Shown here: one piece after another, positions 24,388-32,788 of the stretch
How the letters are laid out: the number at the start of each line of letters is the position of its first letter
Numbering within the stretch: the stretch's first letter is position 1
Assembly: GCA_020061355.1 (NCBI GenBank)
Contig: JAGUYK010000026.1
Span: forward strand, 1-64,000
DNA: 64,000 nucleotides
Direction of reading: 5' to 3'
From: Ignavibacteriales bacterium
GTDB taxonomy: Bacteria; Bacteroidota; Ignavibacteria; Ignavibacteriales; Melioribacteraceae
Translations under genes and position numbers: made by a program
Notes under the pieces: model-generated
Told to the model about the DNA's origin: nothing
The model's input: the letters and a program-made list of their open reading frames with translations, nothing else
Database searches by the model: none

Positions 24388-24864
24388 TATTCGGTTTTTA
24401 TTGAAATGCTATGACAAAATAAAGATTTTCCCGATTAGAATCTTTGGTTGCAATTATCATTTTTTTAGGATTAGCCATTTAATATATCGCTCCTACGGAG
24501 CTTTTTCTTTAGGGGATATTTTTATTCTACATATTTTTCGCCCCTACGGGGCTATGATCTTGATGTTTATTTACTGACGAGTATTCCAATTCTGTCTCAA
24601 AAGTAATTATTCAAATATAAAATCAGTGAAAATCCGTTTAATTTGTGTTAATTCGTGTTCTATTTTAAAAAATATTTTACTTTCGAAACAGCATCTCACA
24701 ACTAATCTGAATTTTGTGTCCCTCTGAATTAAGTTTGATTTCGTGTTTTAGTGATTTCGTGGCAAAAGAATGCCTTTCCACCAAATAATATTTCCCTTGT
24801 TGAATCTGCCTGACAATTGAAATAAATTGACACACAAAATTCTAACATCTTAACGGATTCCGTT
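24388..24864. other. 477-bp divergent intergenic region with palindromes
   Basis: It lies between fni (minus) and an MFS transporter (plus), so it holds the promoters of both. Visible structures are an inverted repeat AAAGATT/AATCTTT (24421-24445), two hairpins GCTCCTACGGAGC and GCCCCTACGGGGC (24489-24501, 24540-24552), and tandem near-identical 10-mers TAATTTGTGT-TAATTCGTGT (24639-24658) next to AAATCCGTTT. No open frame looks real. The repeats have the look of dispersed non-coding elements. Confidence 0.6.
24489..24552. repeat. Two palindromes with a C-TACG-G loop
   Basis: GCTCCTACGGAGC (24489-24501) and GCCCCTACGGGGC (24540-24552) have the same plan: a G/C stem closed by C-TACG-G. Both are preceded by the similar ATATATCGC and ATTTTTCGC. 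As RNA, UACG belongs to the stable UNCG tetraloop class. The same plan occurs at 11995-12009 and, inverted, at 12702-12716 and 12723-12733. Confidence 0.7.
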
Positions 24865-26376
24865 ATGTCCAAACCAAAATTGAGCTTCTGGCAGATCTGG
24901 AATATGAGTTTCGGCTTTCTTGGTATTCAATTCGGATTTGCACTTCAAAATGCAAACGTAAGCCGTATCTTCGAAACACTCGGTGCAGAGATCGATAAAA
25001 TACCAATCCTCTGGATAGCCGCACCCATTACAGGACTAATTGTTCAGCCGATCATCGGTCACATGAGCGATAAGACATGGAACCGGCTCGGAAGACGCCG
25101 TCCGTTCTTTCTTATAGGCGCTATCCTTGCCTCCGCAGCATTACTTGTAATGCCTAACTCACCATATCTCTGGTTTGCAGCCGGAATGCTCTGGATTCTC
25201 GATGCATCAATAAACATTTCAATGGAACCGTTTAGAGCGTTTGTAGGCGATATGCTTCCTTCGGAACAGAGAACAGTCGGATTCTCAATGCAGAGTTTCT
25301 TCATTGGAACAGGTGCGATCATTGCATCGGCACTTCCATACATCATGACAAACTGGCTCGGAATTTCGAATACGGCACCGGAAGGTGAAATTCCTGACTC
25401 CGTTAAATTTTCATTCTACATTGGCGGAGCGGTATTCTTCCTTGCGGTATTATGGACTGTAATAAGATCAAAAGAGTATTCACCCGAACAGTTAAAAGCA
25501 TTTGAAGAAGCTGAAAAAAAATCATCGGCTGAAAACATTCCAAAATATCCTGAAGAACCGGTGAGCAGAAATCTGCTCTATAGAAATGGTCTGATCTGGT
25601 TAGTAGCCGGATTATTCCTCCTCTCATTCTTCAACTACTTTATTTATATCGATCTCGGTTTGATAGTTCTATTCGGCGGTGTAAGTCTATTCGGATTACT
25701 TCAAATACTATCCGGATTACTAACAAGAGAAAAAAATCAAACCGGATTTGTTGAAGTGATAAATGATCTCTACAAAATGCCTAAGACGATGATACAACTC
25801 TCTTTCGTTCAGTTCTTTTCCTGGTTTGCGCTCTTTGCAATGTGGATCTACACTACTCCTGCGGTAACGCACCATATTTACGGAGCGACGGATAACACTT
25901 CCGCGCTTTACAATGAAGGTGCCAACTGGGTAGGTGTTCTAATGGCAGTCTATAACGGATTTGCAGCTGTAATGGCTTTTGCAATTATGTGGATTGCAAA
26001 ACGGACGAGCAGAAAGTTCGTGCACATGTTTAGTCTTATCATAGGCGGAGTAAGTTTAGCTTCGTTTTATGTGATAAAGGATCCGCAGATGCTTCTTATT
26101 TCTGAATTGGGAATCGGACTTGCATGGGCTTCCATACTTGCAATGCCTTATGCAATCTTAACCGGATCGCTTCCGTCCCATAAGATGGGAGTCTATATGG
26201 GGATTTTTAATTTCTTTATTGTCATACCGCAAATTACAGCCGCAGCTATACTCGGATTTTTTGTTAGAGTTCTTTTCGCAAATGAAGCGATCTACGCCCT
26301 GCTGCTCGGCGGATTCTCTATGATAATTGCAGGATTGTTTGTTCTCTTTGTAAATGATGTAGATGAAAGGAGATGA
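24865..26376 (+). CDS. MFS transporter, SLC45/sugar-transporter-like
   Basis: A 503-residue, 12-helix major-facilitator protein. Family features are the opening MSKPKLSFWQIWNMSFGFLGIQFGFALQNA-type helix (read as WNMSFGFLGIQFGFALQNAN near 12-31), the loop 2-3 motif HMSDKTWNRLGRRRPFFLIG near 71-90 (the GRRRP signature of SLC45/sucrose-maltose carriers) and SMEPFRAFVGDMLPSEQR in helix 4. A soluble central loop follows helix 6 (SPEQLKAFEEAEKKSSAENI). Such proteins import disaccharides such as maltose or sucrose with protons. The substrate here is not certain. A second gene of the same type lies at 32789-34063, pointing the other way, with secreted propellers between. Confidence 0.88.
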   Translation: MSKPKLSFWQIWNMSFGFLGIQFGFALQNANVSRIFETLGAEIDKIPILWIAAPITGLIVQPIIGHMSDKTWNRLGRRRPFFLIGAILASAALLVMPNSPYLWFAAGMLWILDASINISMEPFRAFVGDMLPSEQRTVGFSMQSFFIGTGAIIASALPYIMTNWLGISNTAPEGEIPDSVKFSFYIGGAVFFLAVLWTVIRSKEYSPEQLKAFEEAEKKSSAENIPKYPEEPVSRNLLYRNGLIWLVAGLFLLSFFNYFIYIDLGLIVLFGGVSLFGLLQILSGLLTREKNQTGFVEVINDLYKMPKTMIQLSFVQFFSWFALFAMWIYTTPAVTHHIYGATDNTSALYNEGANWVGVLMAVYNGFAAVMAFAIMWIAKRTSRKFVHMFSLIIGGVSLASFYVIKDPQMLLISELGIGLAWASILAMPYAILTGSLPSHKMGVYMGIFNFFIVIPQITAAAILGFFVRVLFANEAIYALLLGGFSMIIAGLFVLFVNDVDERR

Positions 26377-26446
26377 TTTTATTTATTCTCCATAACCATA
26401 TAGATTATTTAATTGCCACAAAATCACGAAGACACTAAAAAAACAT

Positions 26447-27727
26447 TTATCTGAGTAGCACCATCTTTTTCGTTGAAATGTAATCACCGGCTTTAAGTCT
26501 ATAAAAATAAATCCCGCTCGGTAAAGACGTTCCAAGGAACGTCTCAGTGTGCTTCCCTGCTTGTTTGTACTCATCCACAAGAGTTTCAACTTCCCTTCCA
26601 CGAATATCATAAACTATTAATTGCACATGACAGCCGACTGCCAACTGATAACTGATCACTGTTCCTGGATTAAACGGATTTGGGTGATTTTGGAATAATT
26701 TATATTCAGTGATTATAATATCCTCTTCAACATCTTCAGGAGGACTTTCTTCAATTTTACATTTATAAAGAATAGTATTGCGAAGTGTCACCGCATAAAA
26801 ATCATTATTACTTTCAAAATAATAATCTTTCAAACCGGTTGGCTTTCCACCAGAAACAGGGTACCAGGTATTACCTTCATCATCAGATATATAAATTAAA
26901 TCTGCTACATGAGTACCAACTATGGTTACAACTAGAAAATCATTTTTGTCGATACCAAATGCACCTATCATTGGATTAACGGGAAATTTATTTTTTAATG
27001 TGTTCCAATTGTCACCATTATTGGTTGAATATAGAAGATCGTTTGATGCAGCAGCGTATAATACACCTTTGCTATTAAAGTAAACCTTCAAATAATTACT
27101 CGCTGTAACACCTCCTGTTTTTTTAATCCATGTTCTACCATCATCTGTTGATTTATATACACCTGTAGGTGCGGTAATGTAGATGTCCCCACTATTAGTA
27201 GTTTCAATACTATTAACGTATGTAGGTGAATCGGCGATCTTTTCCCAATTTTGACCAAGGTCAGTGGAAATTATTATTCCTGTACTGGTCCCTAAAATAA
27301 TTTTCCCGGTAGTAGTTCTTCCAATACAATATACATTTAACAAAGTAAAAATAACTCCTTCTGTTTGTTTCCATTCATAGCCGCCGTTCGTTGAATAATA
27401 AGATTGTGTCCTATCATCACATCCTGCAAAAAGAAAATTATTGTGTTTAAATAAAGATATTATTTTAGCATTTGGAAGGATATTTGCGGTTGGATTTGTA
27501 TTAATTGATTCCCAATTTTTTGCTGAGGAATTGTATTTTAAAACATCGCCCCACGATGCAGCATAAAGTTGATTTGAGTGTTTGTCGAAATAAATACTTG
27601 TTACTTCACTGTAAGGAAATTTCAGGTCTTCCTGTGTAATTGAAAACATTCTTGGTTGCTGTTGGGATTTGGAAATTGAAAAAAACAGAAAAAGAATGGA
27701 AATAATTCTAATGGCTCCGGTATACAT
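26447..27727 (-). CDS. BNR-propeller protein with T9SS sorting domain, copy 1
   Basis: A 426-residue secreted protein. The signal peptide covers about 1-20 (ending SISKS). Asp-box/BNR blades follow: STNGGYEWKQT, STDLGQNWEKI, STDDGRTWIKK, STNNGDNWNTL and SDDEGNTWYPV, at about 40-residue steps, indicating a six- or seven-bladed propeller like those of photosystem II assembly factors or sialidases. The C-terminal 90 residues are a type A T9SS sorting domain: FQNHPNPFNPGTVISYQL, GREVETLVDE and LPSGIYFYRLKAGDYISTKKM. The tail should direct the protein through the outer membrane. It is the last of four tandem paralogs. The DNA at the GIYFYRL site holds a perfect palindrome (26525-26544). Confidence 0.85.
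   Translation of the reverse strand: MYTGAIRIISILFLFFSISKSQQQPRMFSITQEDLKFPYSEVTSIYFDKHSNQLYAASWGDVLKYNSSAKNWESINTNPTANILPNAKIISLFKHNNFLFAGCDDRTQSYYSTNGGYEWKQTEGVIFTLLNVYCIGRTTTGKIILGTSTGIIISTDLGQNWEKIADSPTYVNSIETTNSGDIYITAPTGVYKSTDDGRTWIKKTGGVTASNYLKVYFNSKGVLYAAASNDLLYSTNNGDNWNTLKNKFPVNPMIGAFGIDKNDFLVVTIVGTHVADLIYISDDEGNTWYPVSGGKPTGLKDYYFESNNDFYAVTLRNTILYKCKIEESPPEDVEEDIIITEYKLFQNHPNPFNPGTVISYQLAVGCHVQLIVYDIRGREVETLVDEYKQAGKHTETFLGTSLPSGIYFYRLKAGDYISTKKMVLLR
26525..26544. repeat. Perfect palindrome inside the sorting domain of copy 1
   Basis: AGACGTTCC-AA-GGAACGTCT has 9-bp arms and a 2-base centre. It encodes the residues just before LPSGIYFYRL, where the paralogs differ most in sequence and length. 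Confidence 0.7.
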
Positions 27728-27852
27728 AAATTCTCCTAATAAAAAAGAGTGGATACCGTAATAGGTTGTTTTATTTTAATCATATATTGAATATTTATTT
27801 TACTATTTCAACAAAATAATTCTAGTAAAAATAACGAAGCTAAATGCAAATC

Positions 27853-29163
27853 TTATTTCATGTAAACCATTTTCTTTGTTTGAACAAAACCACTGGCTGA
27901 TAATCTGTAAAAGTATATTCCGCTTGTTAATTCTCCATTCTCAACCTGCCTGCCGGTAGACAAGGTTCTCCATTCACAATTGTGCGTCCCTGCTTGTTTG
28001 TATTCATCGACAAGTGTTGCAACTTCCCTTCCAAGAATATCATAGACTTTTAATTGTACTTGACTGCCGACAGCCAACTGATAACTGATTACTGTACTTG
28101 GATTAAAAGGATTCGGGTAATTCTGTTGAAGATCATAACCGGCAATTATTTCTTCTCTGTCAAAAACGTCAGTGGTATTTTCTTCAATCTTCATGGCTCC
28201 ATACCGTGTTGCAAATCCGTAAAGATTATTTTTAGAGTCGCAACGTATTGTTTGCCAGTTTGGATTATTCAATTCTTGAGGATAATTGATAACTCTTTCC
28301 CACGACTGGACATTGTCAATCGAACGGTAAGCGCCTCCTCCAAAATTTGCTACAATAAATACAATATCATTATTAAGTACTGTAATTGATGAAACAACTG
28401 GATTGTTAGGATAACCTGTATTAACAAAACTGGGTTTCAATGAATACCAGGTTGAACCGTCGTTATCAGACGTATACATGTCACCATTGGCACCTGCATA
28501 TATCCTTCCTTTTGAATTAGATTCCATTTCAAATACAGCGCGATATAATCCAGGTAACGATACTTGTGTCCAAGTAGAGTCACTTATTGTTGTACAGAAA
28601 ATTCCATTTCCCACTCCTGCAAATATTTTACCTGTAGAATTGACAAATAAACAATTAATGCTAACAGAAATTCCCTTTAATTTTTTCCATGTTACTCCGT
28701 TATCAGAAGTTTTAATGATACCTGTTCCTGTACCAATATATACAGAACCATCAATTCCTTCTGTAATACAATAAATCCTCTGAGATGTAAAATTATAGTC
28801 GTTTATCTGCTCCCATTTCTTACCACCGTCATATGAGATATACGATTGAGTCCTATCATCACAACCTGCATAAATAACTCCTTTGCTATCTATAAACATA
28901 ACCATGATTTTTGCATTTGCCAGAATACTATGATCAGGGTCTGAATCTACTTCCGTCCAATTTCCCGGAGAACCGTTATATTTCCAAATGCCTCCCCAGC
29001 ATCCTGCATAAAAAGTATCCGTTCTTTTATCTACATAAATTGATGTCGGCATTCCTCCAGTACATTTAAGGTCTGTCAAATAGGCCTGATATAAAACCTG
29101 AGAGTAACAGCAAAGATTAATTGAAATTATAAAAAGAATTATGAGAAATATTTTTTGTTTCAT
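27853..29163 (-). CDS. BNR-propeller protein with T9SS sorting domain, copy 2
   Basis: A 436-residue paralog of its neighbours. The signal peptide covers about 1-21 (SINLCCYS). Asp-box blades are SYDGGKKWEQI, SDNGVTWKKL, SDNDGSTWYSL and SIDNVQSWERV. The segments DSDPDHSILANAKIMVMF and YAGCDDRTQSYISYDGGKKW are nearly shared with copies 3 and 4. The sorting domain has QQNYPNPFNPSTVISYQL and GREVATLVDEYKQAG, then an extra stretch of about 20 residues (with STGRQVENGELTSG) before GIYFYRL, encoded by inserted repeat DNA at 27931-27975. The gene is intact in spite of the insertion. Surface or secreted role; ligand unknown. Confidence 0.85.
   Translation of the reverse strand: MKQKIFLIILFIISINLCCYSQVLYQAYLTDLKCTGGMPTSIYVDKRTDTFYAGCWGGIWKYNGSPGNWTEVDSDPDHSILANAKIMVMFIDSKGVIYAGCDDRTQSYISYDGGKKWEQINDYNFTSQRIYCITEGIDGSVYIGTGTGIIKTSDNGVTWKKLKGISVSINCLFVNSTGKIFAGVGNGIFCTTISDSTWTQVSLPGLYRAVFEMESNSKGRIYAGANGDMYTSDNDGSTWYSLKPSFVNTGYPNNPVVSSITVLNNDIVFIVANFGGGAYRSIDNVQSWERVINYPQELNNPNWQTIRCDSKNNLYGFATRYGAMKIEENTTDVFDREEIIAGYDLQQNYPNPFNPSTVISYQLAVGSQVQLKVYDILGREVATLVDEYKQAGTHNCEWRTLSTGRQVENGELTSGIYFYRLSASGFVQTKKMVYMK
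27931..27975. repeat. Palindromic repeat insertion with 10-bp direct repeats inside copy 2
   Basis: TTCTCCATTC occurs at 27931-27940 and again at 27966-27975, flanking a GC-rich imperfect palindrome CCTGCCTGCCGGTAGACAAGG (27945-27965 region). About 17 of 21 positions match CCTGCCTGGCGGCAGACAGGC in attC-like site 2 (near 12014-12034). It looks like a small mobile palindrome with a target-site duplication, or a slipped copy of a GAGAATGGAGAA repeat. Confidence 0.55.
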
Positions 29164-29182
29164 TTCAATTCTCCAAATAAAA

Positions 29183-30448
29183 TTATTTTAACAACACCAT
29201 CTTCTTCGTTGAGATGTAATCACCGGCTTTAAGTGTATAAAAATAAATCCCGCTCGGTAATGGAAAATTTAGAATTGAGAATTGAGAATTATAAGATCCC
29301 GGTGGTTTGAATTCATTAACAAGAGTTGTAACTTCTCTACCAATAATATCGTAGACTTTTAATTGTACATGACTGCCGACTGGCAACTGATAACTTATTA
29401 CCGTAACCGGATTAAATGGATTAGGATAATTTTGAGATAATTGAAATTCAGTTGGAATGTTATTGTATTCTACACTTGTTGCATTACTCCCTTTATACAA
29501 ATTTCTGTCTTCTTTTCGTGCGAACAATTCTCCTTTATTATTCAACCGGATCTGCTGATAACTCCATGGTTGATCAGTTCCACTTATCTGAATACCTATT
29601 GCCGTCCAGCTGTTTCCAAAATCAGTGGTAGAGTATGGAAAACGATTAAAGCAGCCATAGATTACATTATTATTTACCACTATAAGATCTGTAAGAATCG
29701 GCAAACCATAATCTCCACGCGGTGGGGTTTTTAATGAAATCCAGGATTCTCCATAATTTTCTGACCTGAAAATATCCTGATTACATCCTGTTAGAATTCT
29801 TCCATCTGACCCGATGCCAATCGAAAGATATTGTAATGACAGGATCAATCCCGAGCTTTTCTTTATCCATGTATCGCCATTATCCGTTGATTTATAGATG
29901 CCTCCCTGAGCGCCCAGCCATACATCTCCATTTGTATTGACTGCAAAACTTAAAACAGCACTGGTAAATCCGCTTATTTTATTAAATGTCTTACCATGAT
30001 CCGCAGTTTTTATGATCCCACTGTTAGTTCCAAAAAGAATAGAACCATTCAATGTTTCAACTATGCAGTTTATTCTTTGAAGTGTAAAACTCGCATCATT
30101 AATCTGGCTCCACTTATTACCTCCATCAAATGAAATATATGCATTCGTCCTATCGTCTGTACCGGCATAAAAAACATTCTGGCTATCTAAAAGCAGAGAT
30201 AGAATCTTTGCATTGGCAAGAATGTTTTCATTCGGATCGGAGTCGACTTCAATCCATTGGTTAGTTGAGGAAATTAGCTTCCATACACCACCCCAGCAGC
30301 CGATGTAGATATCGTCATTTATTTTATTGTGATAAAGACATAAAGGAAAACCACCCGGGGAAGGTAATTCTACCCAGGTCCATTGAGCAGTATTTGTGGT
30401 AATGAATAGAAATAAAAAAGAAATAAGTATGAAAGTTTTCTTTATCAT
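29183..30448 (-). CDS. BNR-propeller protein with T9SS sorting domain, copy 3
   Basis: A 421-residue paralog. The signal peptide covers about 1-21 (ending TTNTAQ). Blades include SFDGGNKWSQI, TADHGKTFNKI, STDNGDTWIKK, SENYGESWISL and TTDFGNSWTAI. The segment SDPNENILANAKILSLLLDS corresponds to the same place in copies 1, 2 and 4. The C-terminal T9SS domain has LSQNYPNPFNPVTVISYQL, GREVTTLVNEFKPPG and, at the end, GIYFYTLKAGDYISTKKMVLLK. Before GIYFY the segment SQFSILNFPLPS is encoded by a tandem AGAATTG repeat (29271-29290). The gap to copy 4 is 19 bp and to copy 2 is also 19 bp, so the copies are one transcription unit. Confidence 0.85.
   Translation of the reverse strand: MIKKTFILISFLFLFITTNTAQWTWVELPSPGGFPLCLYHNKINDDIYIGCWGGVWKLISSTNQWIEVDSDPNENILANAKILSLLLDSQNVFYAGTDDRTNAYISFDGGNKWSQINDASFTLQRINCIVETLNGSILFGTNSGIIKTADHGKTFNKISGFTSAVLSFAVNTNGDVWLGAQGGIYKSTDNGDTWIKKSSGLILSLQYLSIGIGSDGRILTGCNQDIFRSENYGESWISLKTPPRGDYGLPILTDLIVVNNNVIYGCFNRFPYSTTDFGNSWTAIGIQISGTDQPWSYQQIRLNNKGELFARKEDRNLYKGSNATSVEYNNIPTEFQLSQNYPNPFNPVTVISYQLPVGSHVQLKVYDIIGREVTTLVNEFKPPGSYNSQFSILNFPLPSGIYFYTLKAGDYISTKKMVLLK
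29271..29290. repeat. Tandem AGAATTG repeat inside copy 3
   Basis: AGAATTGAGAATTGAGAATT, three near-identical AGAATTG words, encodes the variable residues before LPSGIYFYTL. The same codon position carries other repeat DNA in copies 1 and 2. Confidence 0.6.
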
Positions 30449-30467
30449 AATTATATCCCTCTTTAAT

Positions 30468-31718
30468 CTATTTTAACAGAACCATCTTCTTCGTTGAAAT
30501 AAAGTCACCGGCTTTCAATGTGTAGAAATAAATCCCGGAAGGTAATTCATAATCTTTCATGGAAAATGTATAATTGTATTTACCCGGGCGTTTGCATTCA
30601 TCGACAAGTGTTTCAACCTCCCTACCAAGTGGATCATAAATCTTTAACAGCACATGACCGGCAACAGGCAACTGATAACTGATTACTGTCCCTGGATTAA
30701 AAGGATTTGGATAGTTCTGCAAAAGTGTATAATTAACTGGAAGCACCGAATCGTCATCAATACCTGTCGGATTAAAAATAATTTTTAAAAGTCCATACCG
30801 GATTGATAAACCGAAAATATTTCCTTTTGAATCAATAGTAAATTTGCTGTAGTTTGGGAATATATATTGACTTCCTGAGGCAAATTGTAACCAATCTAAG
30901 CTTGGATTATCGAAATAGCATAATGAACCGCCGTTTCCAATTAATCCAATTATTATTTCATCTTTAGTAATTTTTAATTTATTTACAGTTGAATTCTGTA
31001 ATAATGACCATGTTAACCCGTCATTTTCCGATTTTAGAAATCCCGCATCCTGTCCAAGGTAAATAATACCTTTTGAATCGTTACAAAAACAGAATACTGG
31101 CTTAATAAAACCTGGTAGTGAAACTCGTGTCCATACACTTTCATCACCACTACTATGATATAATCCGGTAGATGTAGCTAAAAAGATTTCACCTTTACTA
31201 TTTGAAATAATATTATTTACACCCTGAGGTGTATTGCTTAATTTTACCCATGTCTTTCCGTTATCGGGAGTTTTAACAACTCCGGTTCCTGTGGCAAAGT
31301 AAACCGATCCGTTAGGATGTTCATAAATATCATAAATGTTTTGTAACGTAAGATGAACTGATTCTATCATTTGCCACTTCTTACCTCCGTCATACGAAAT
31401 ATAGGATTGAGTATTTGCATCGCAACCGGCATAGAAAACTCCTTTGCTGTCGATAAGCATCTCAACAACTTTCGCATTAGCAAGTATGGGATATGCCGGA
31501 TCTGAATCTACTTCTTTCCATGTGTCTGAAGTTACATTATATTCCCAAATTCCACCGTAACATCCAACATAGAGCGGATCGGTTTTAGGGTCTACATATA
31601 AACCGGTTGGCAAACCGCCCGGACATTCGAGTTTTACAGGTAATGATTGTGAAATTAAGTTTGAACTAGATAATAAAAGAAATGAAAGTAGAAGTATGGT
31701 TTTTGTAAAATTATTCAT
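30468..31718 (-). CDS. BNR-propeller protein with T9SS sorting domain, copy 4
   Basis: A 416-residue paralog and first gene of the tandem set. The signal peptide covers about 1-24 (ending SSNLISQS). Blades are SYDGGKKWQMI, TPDNGKTWVKL, SSGDESVWTRV, SENDGLTWSLL and a degenerate last blade. GCYGGIWEYN near 52 and DSDPAYPILANAKVVEMLIDSKG near 74 align with the other copies. The T9SS domain has LQNYPNPFNPGTVISYQL, GREVETLVDECKRPG and GIYFYTLKAGDFISTKKMVLLK. It is preceded by a 228-bp gap that likely contains the promoter of the set. Function unknown; a surface propeller binding a polymer or acting with the flanking transporters is a guess. Confidence 0.85.
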   Translation of the reverse strand: MNNFTKTILLLSFLLLSSSNLISQSLPVKLECPGGLPTGLYVDPKTDPLYVGCYGGIWEYNVTSDTWKEVDSDPAYPILANAKVVEMLIDSKGVFYAGCDANTQSYISYDGGKKWQMIESVHLTLQNIYDIYEHPNGSVYFATGTGVVKTPDNGKTWVKLSNTPQGVNNIISNSKGEIFLATSTGLYHSSGDESVWTRVSLPGFIKPVFCFCNDSKGIIYLGQDAGFLKSENDGLTWSLLQNSTVNKLKITKDEIIIGLIGNGGSLCYFDNPSLDWLQFASGSQYIFPNYSKFTIDSKGNIFGLSIRYGLLKIIFNPTGIDDDSVLPVNYTLLQNYPNPFNPGTVISYQLPVAGHVLLKIYDPLGREVETLVDECKRPGKYNYTFSMKDYELPSGIYFYTLKAGDFISTKKMVLLK

Positions 31719-31946
31719 AATGCTTCCTCCATCGCTTTTATGGAATAATTAATAATCTTGGAAGAATATATTGTAATTAGAAATCTATTTTACAATAAGG
31801 GACTAATTTTATCCACTTTTAACATGATGGTAGAAGAAGCTGTGTGGAACGTAACGAATAGATATGATTTTTTCAACAGTAAAATTTGAGGATTTCATTT
31901 TGGAAATTGCCAAATAAAATAAATTCGTAAAATATCATTCAATTCT

Positions 31947-32786
31947 TCATTGATTTCTGTTTATAACAACCTGAACAACATAATCATTCAGAAATTTCTG
32001 CTTAGAACCTTTGAGATCGAGCAGTAGAACTTTTATGAATCTTTCTTTTGTCTTCACCTTTTCTGTATAGCTTACAGATTTAACTTTGTAGTCATCATAC
32101 TTCTGCCAGTTATCAGCTTTTGTATTCCAGTTTTTATCGAGGCATTTTGCAATATCTTCAGCTAACTTTTTATGAATCCGTTCTGCTTCCTTAAGATTAT
32201 CCGTTTCTAAAAATACGGCTGTATAGGAACCGTCAGAATCATCCACAAAAGCATCTTTAGCATCATTAAGTTTTATATAAGATTGTTGCGAGTCAGCAGG
32301 ATTTTCCAAAAGTAAAAAGTAAGCTTTTGAATGTGCAAGCAAAAAATTTAGTGTTGTGCAATAATCAGATTCAGGAGGTAGTTGAAGTGAATTGGCAGAA
32401 GCAAAAGCATATTGAAATGTATATTCACCAAATGATTCAGCATCACCAACAACATACAACACCCATTCCCCTTCTTCAGGAACCGTGGTGATAATGCTTG
32501 CAATATTGCCTTTGCCGTCGCTCTGTTTATAAACATTTCCTTTAGGAGAAACAAATGCAATCCGTGGATTAAATTTTTCTGAATAGACAACAAAGTTTAC
32601 AGATTCTCCGGCATAGAGCGGTACCTGATACCCATCATAACGCCCGAATTCAGCTTTATACTTGTCGCCTTTTGTCAATGCGCCTTTAGTTTCGTTAAAC
32701 TCAACTTCAAACTGTGCATAATTAACGCTTACATAAAACATTAGGGAGATTACGATTAAAAAAATATTCATTTTCTTCTCTTTCAT
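31947..32786 (-). CDS. Secreted hypothetical protein with PPC-like N-terminal domain
   Basis: A 279-residue protein with a signal peptide (residues about 1-24, ending VNYAQ). Residues about 30-130 are beta-rich and look like a bacterial pre-peptidase C-terminal type jelly-roll (YAGESVNFVVYSEKFNPRIA, EGEWVLYVVGDAESFGEYTF). The rest, about 140-279, is helix-rich with conserved-looking aromatic and charged residues, a cysteine pair (CTTLNFLLAH and CLDKNWN) and a beta C-terminus (KERFIKVLLLDLKGSKQKF). I do not recognise the second part. The gene is 2 bp after the MFS gene at 32789 (transcribed first), so both are one transcription unit. Confidence 0.65.
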   Translation of the reverse strand: MKEKKMNIFLIVISLMFYVSVNYAQFEVEFNETKGALTKGDKYKAEFGRYDGYQVPLYAGESVNFVVYSEKFNPRIAFVSPKGNVYKQSDGKGNIASIITTVPEEGEWVLYVVGDAESFGEYTFQYAFASANSLQLPPESDYCTTLNFLLAHSKAYFLLLENPADSQQSYIKLNDAKDAFVDDSDGSYTAVFLETDNLKEAERIHKKLAEDIAKCLDKNWNTKADNWQKYDDYKVKSVSYTEKVKTKERFIKVLLLDLKGSKQKFLNDYVVQVVINRNQ

Positions 32787-32788
32787 TA

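Noticed and set aside
24421..24445. AAAGATT/AATCTTT inverted repeat as terminator of an upstream gene
   Set aside because: It lies upstream of both divergent genes, so no transcript should end here. It has no GC stem.
26385..31718. Repeated CAACTGATAACTG blocks as a CRISPR array
   Set aside because: They are spaced by about 1.3 kb and are conserved coding DNA of paralogous sorting domains, not short regular repeats with spacers.
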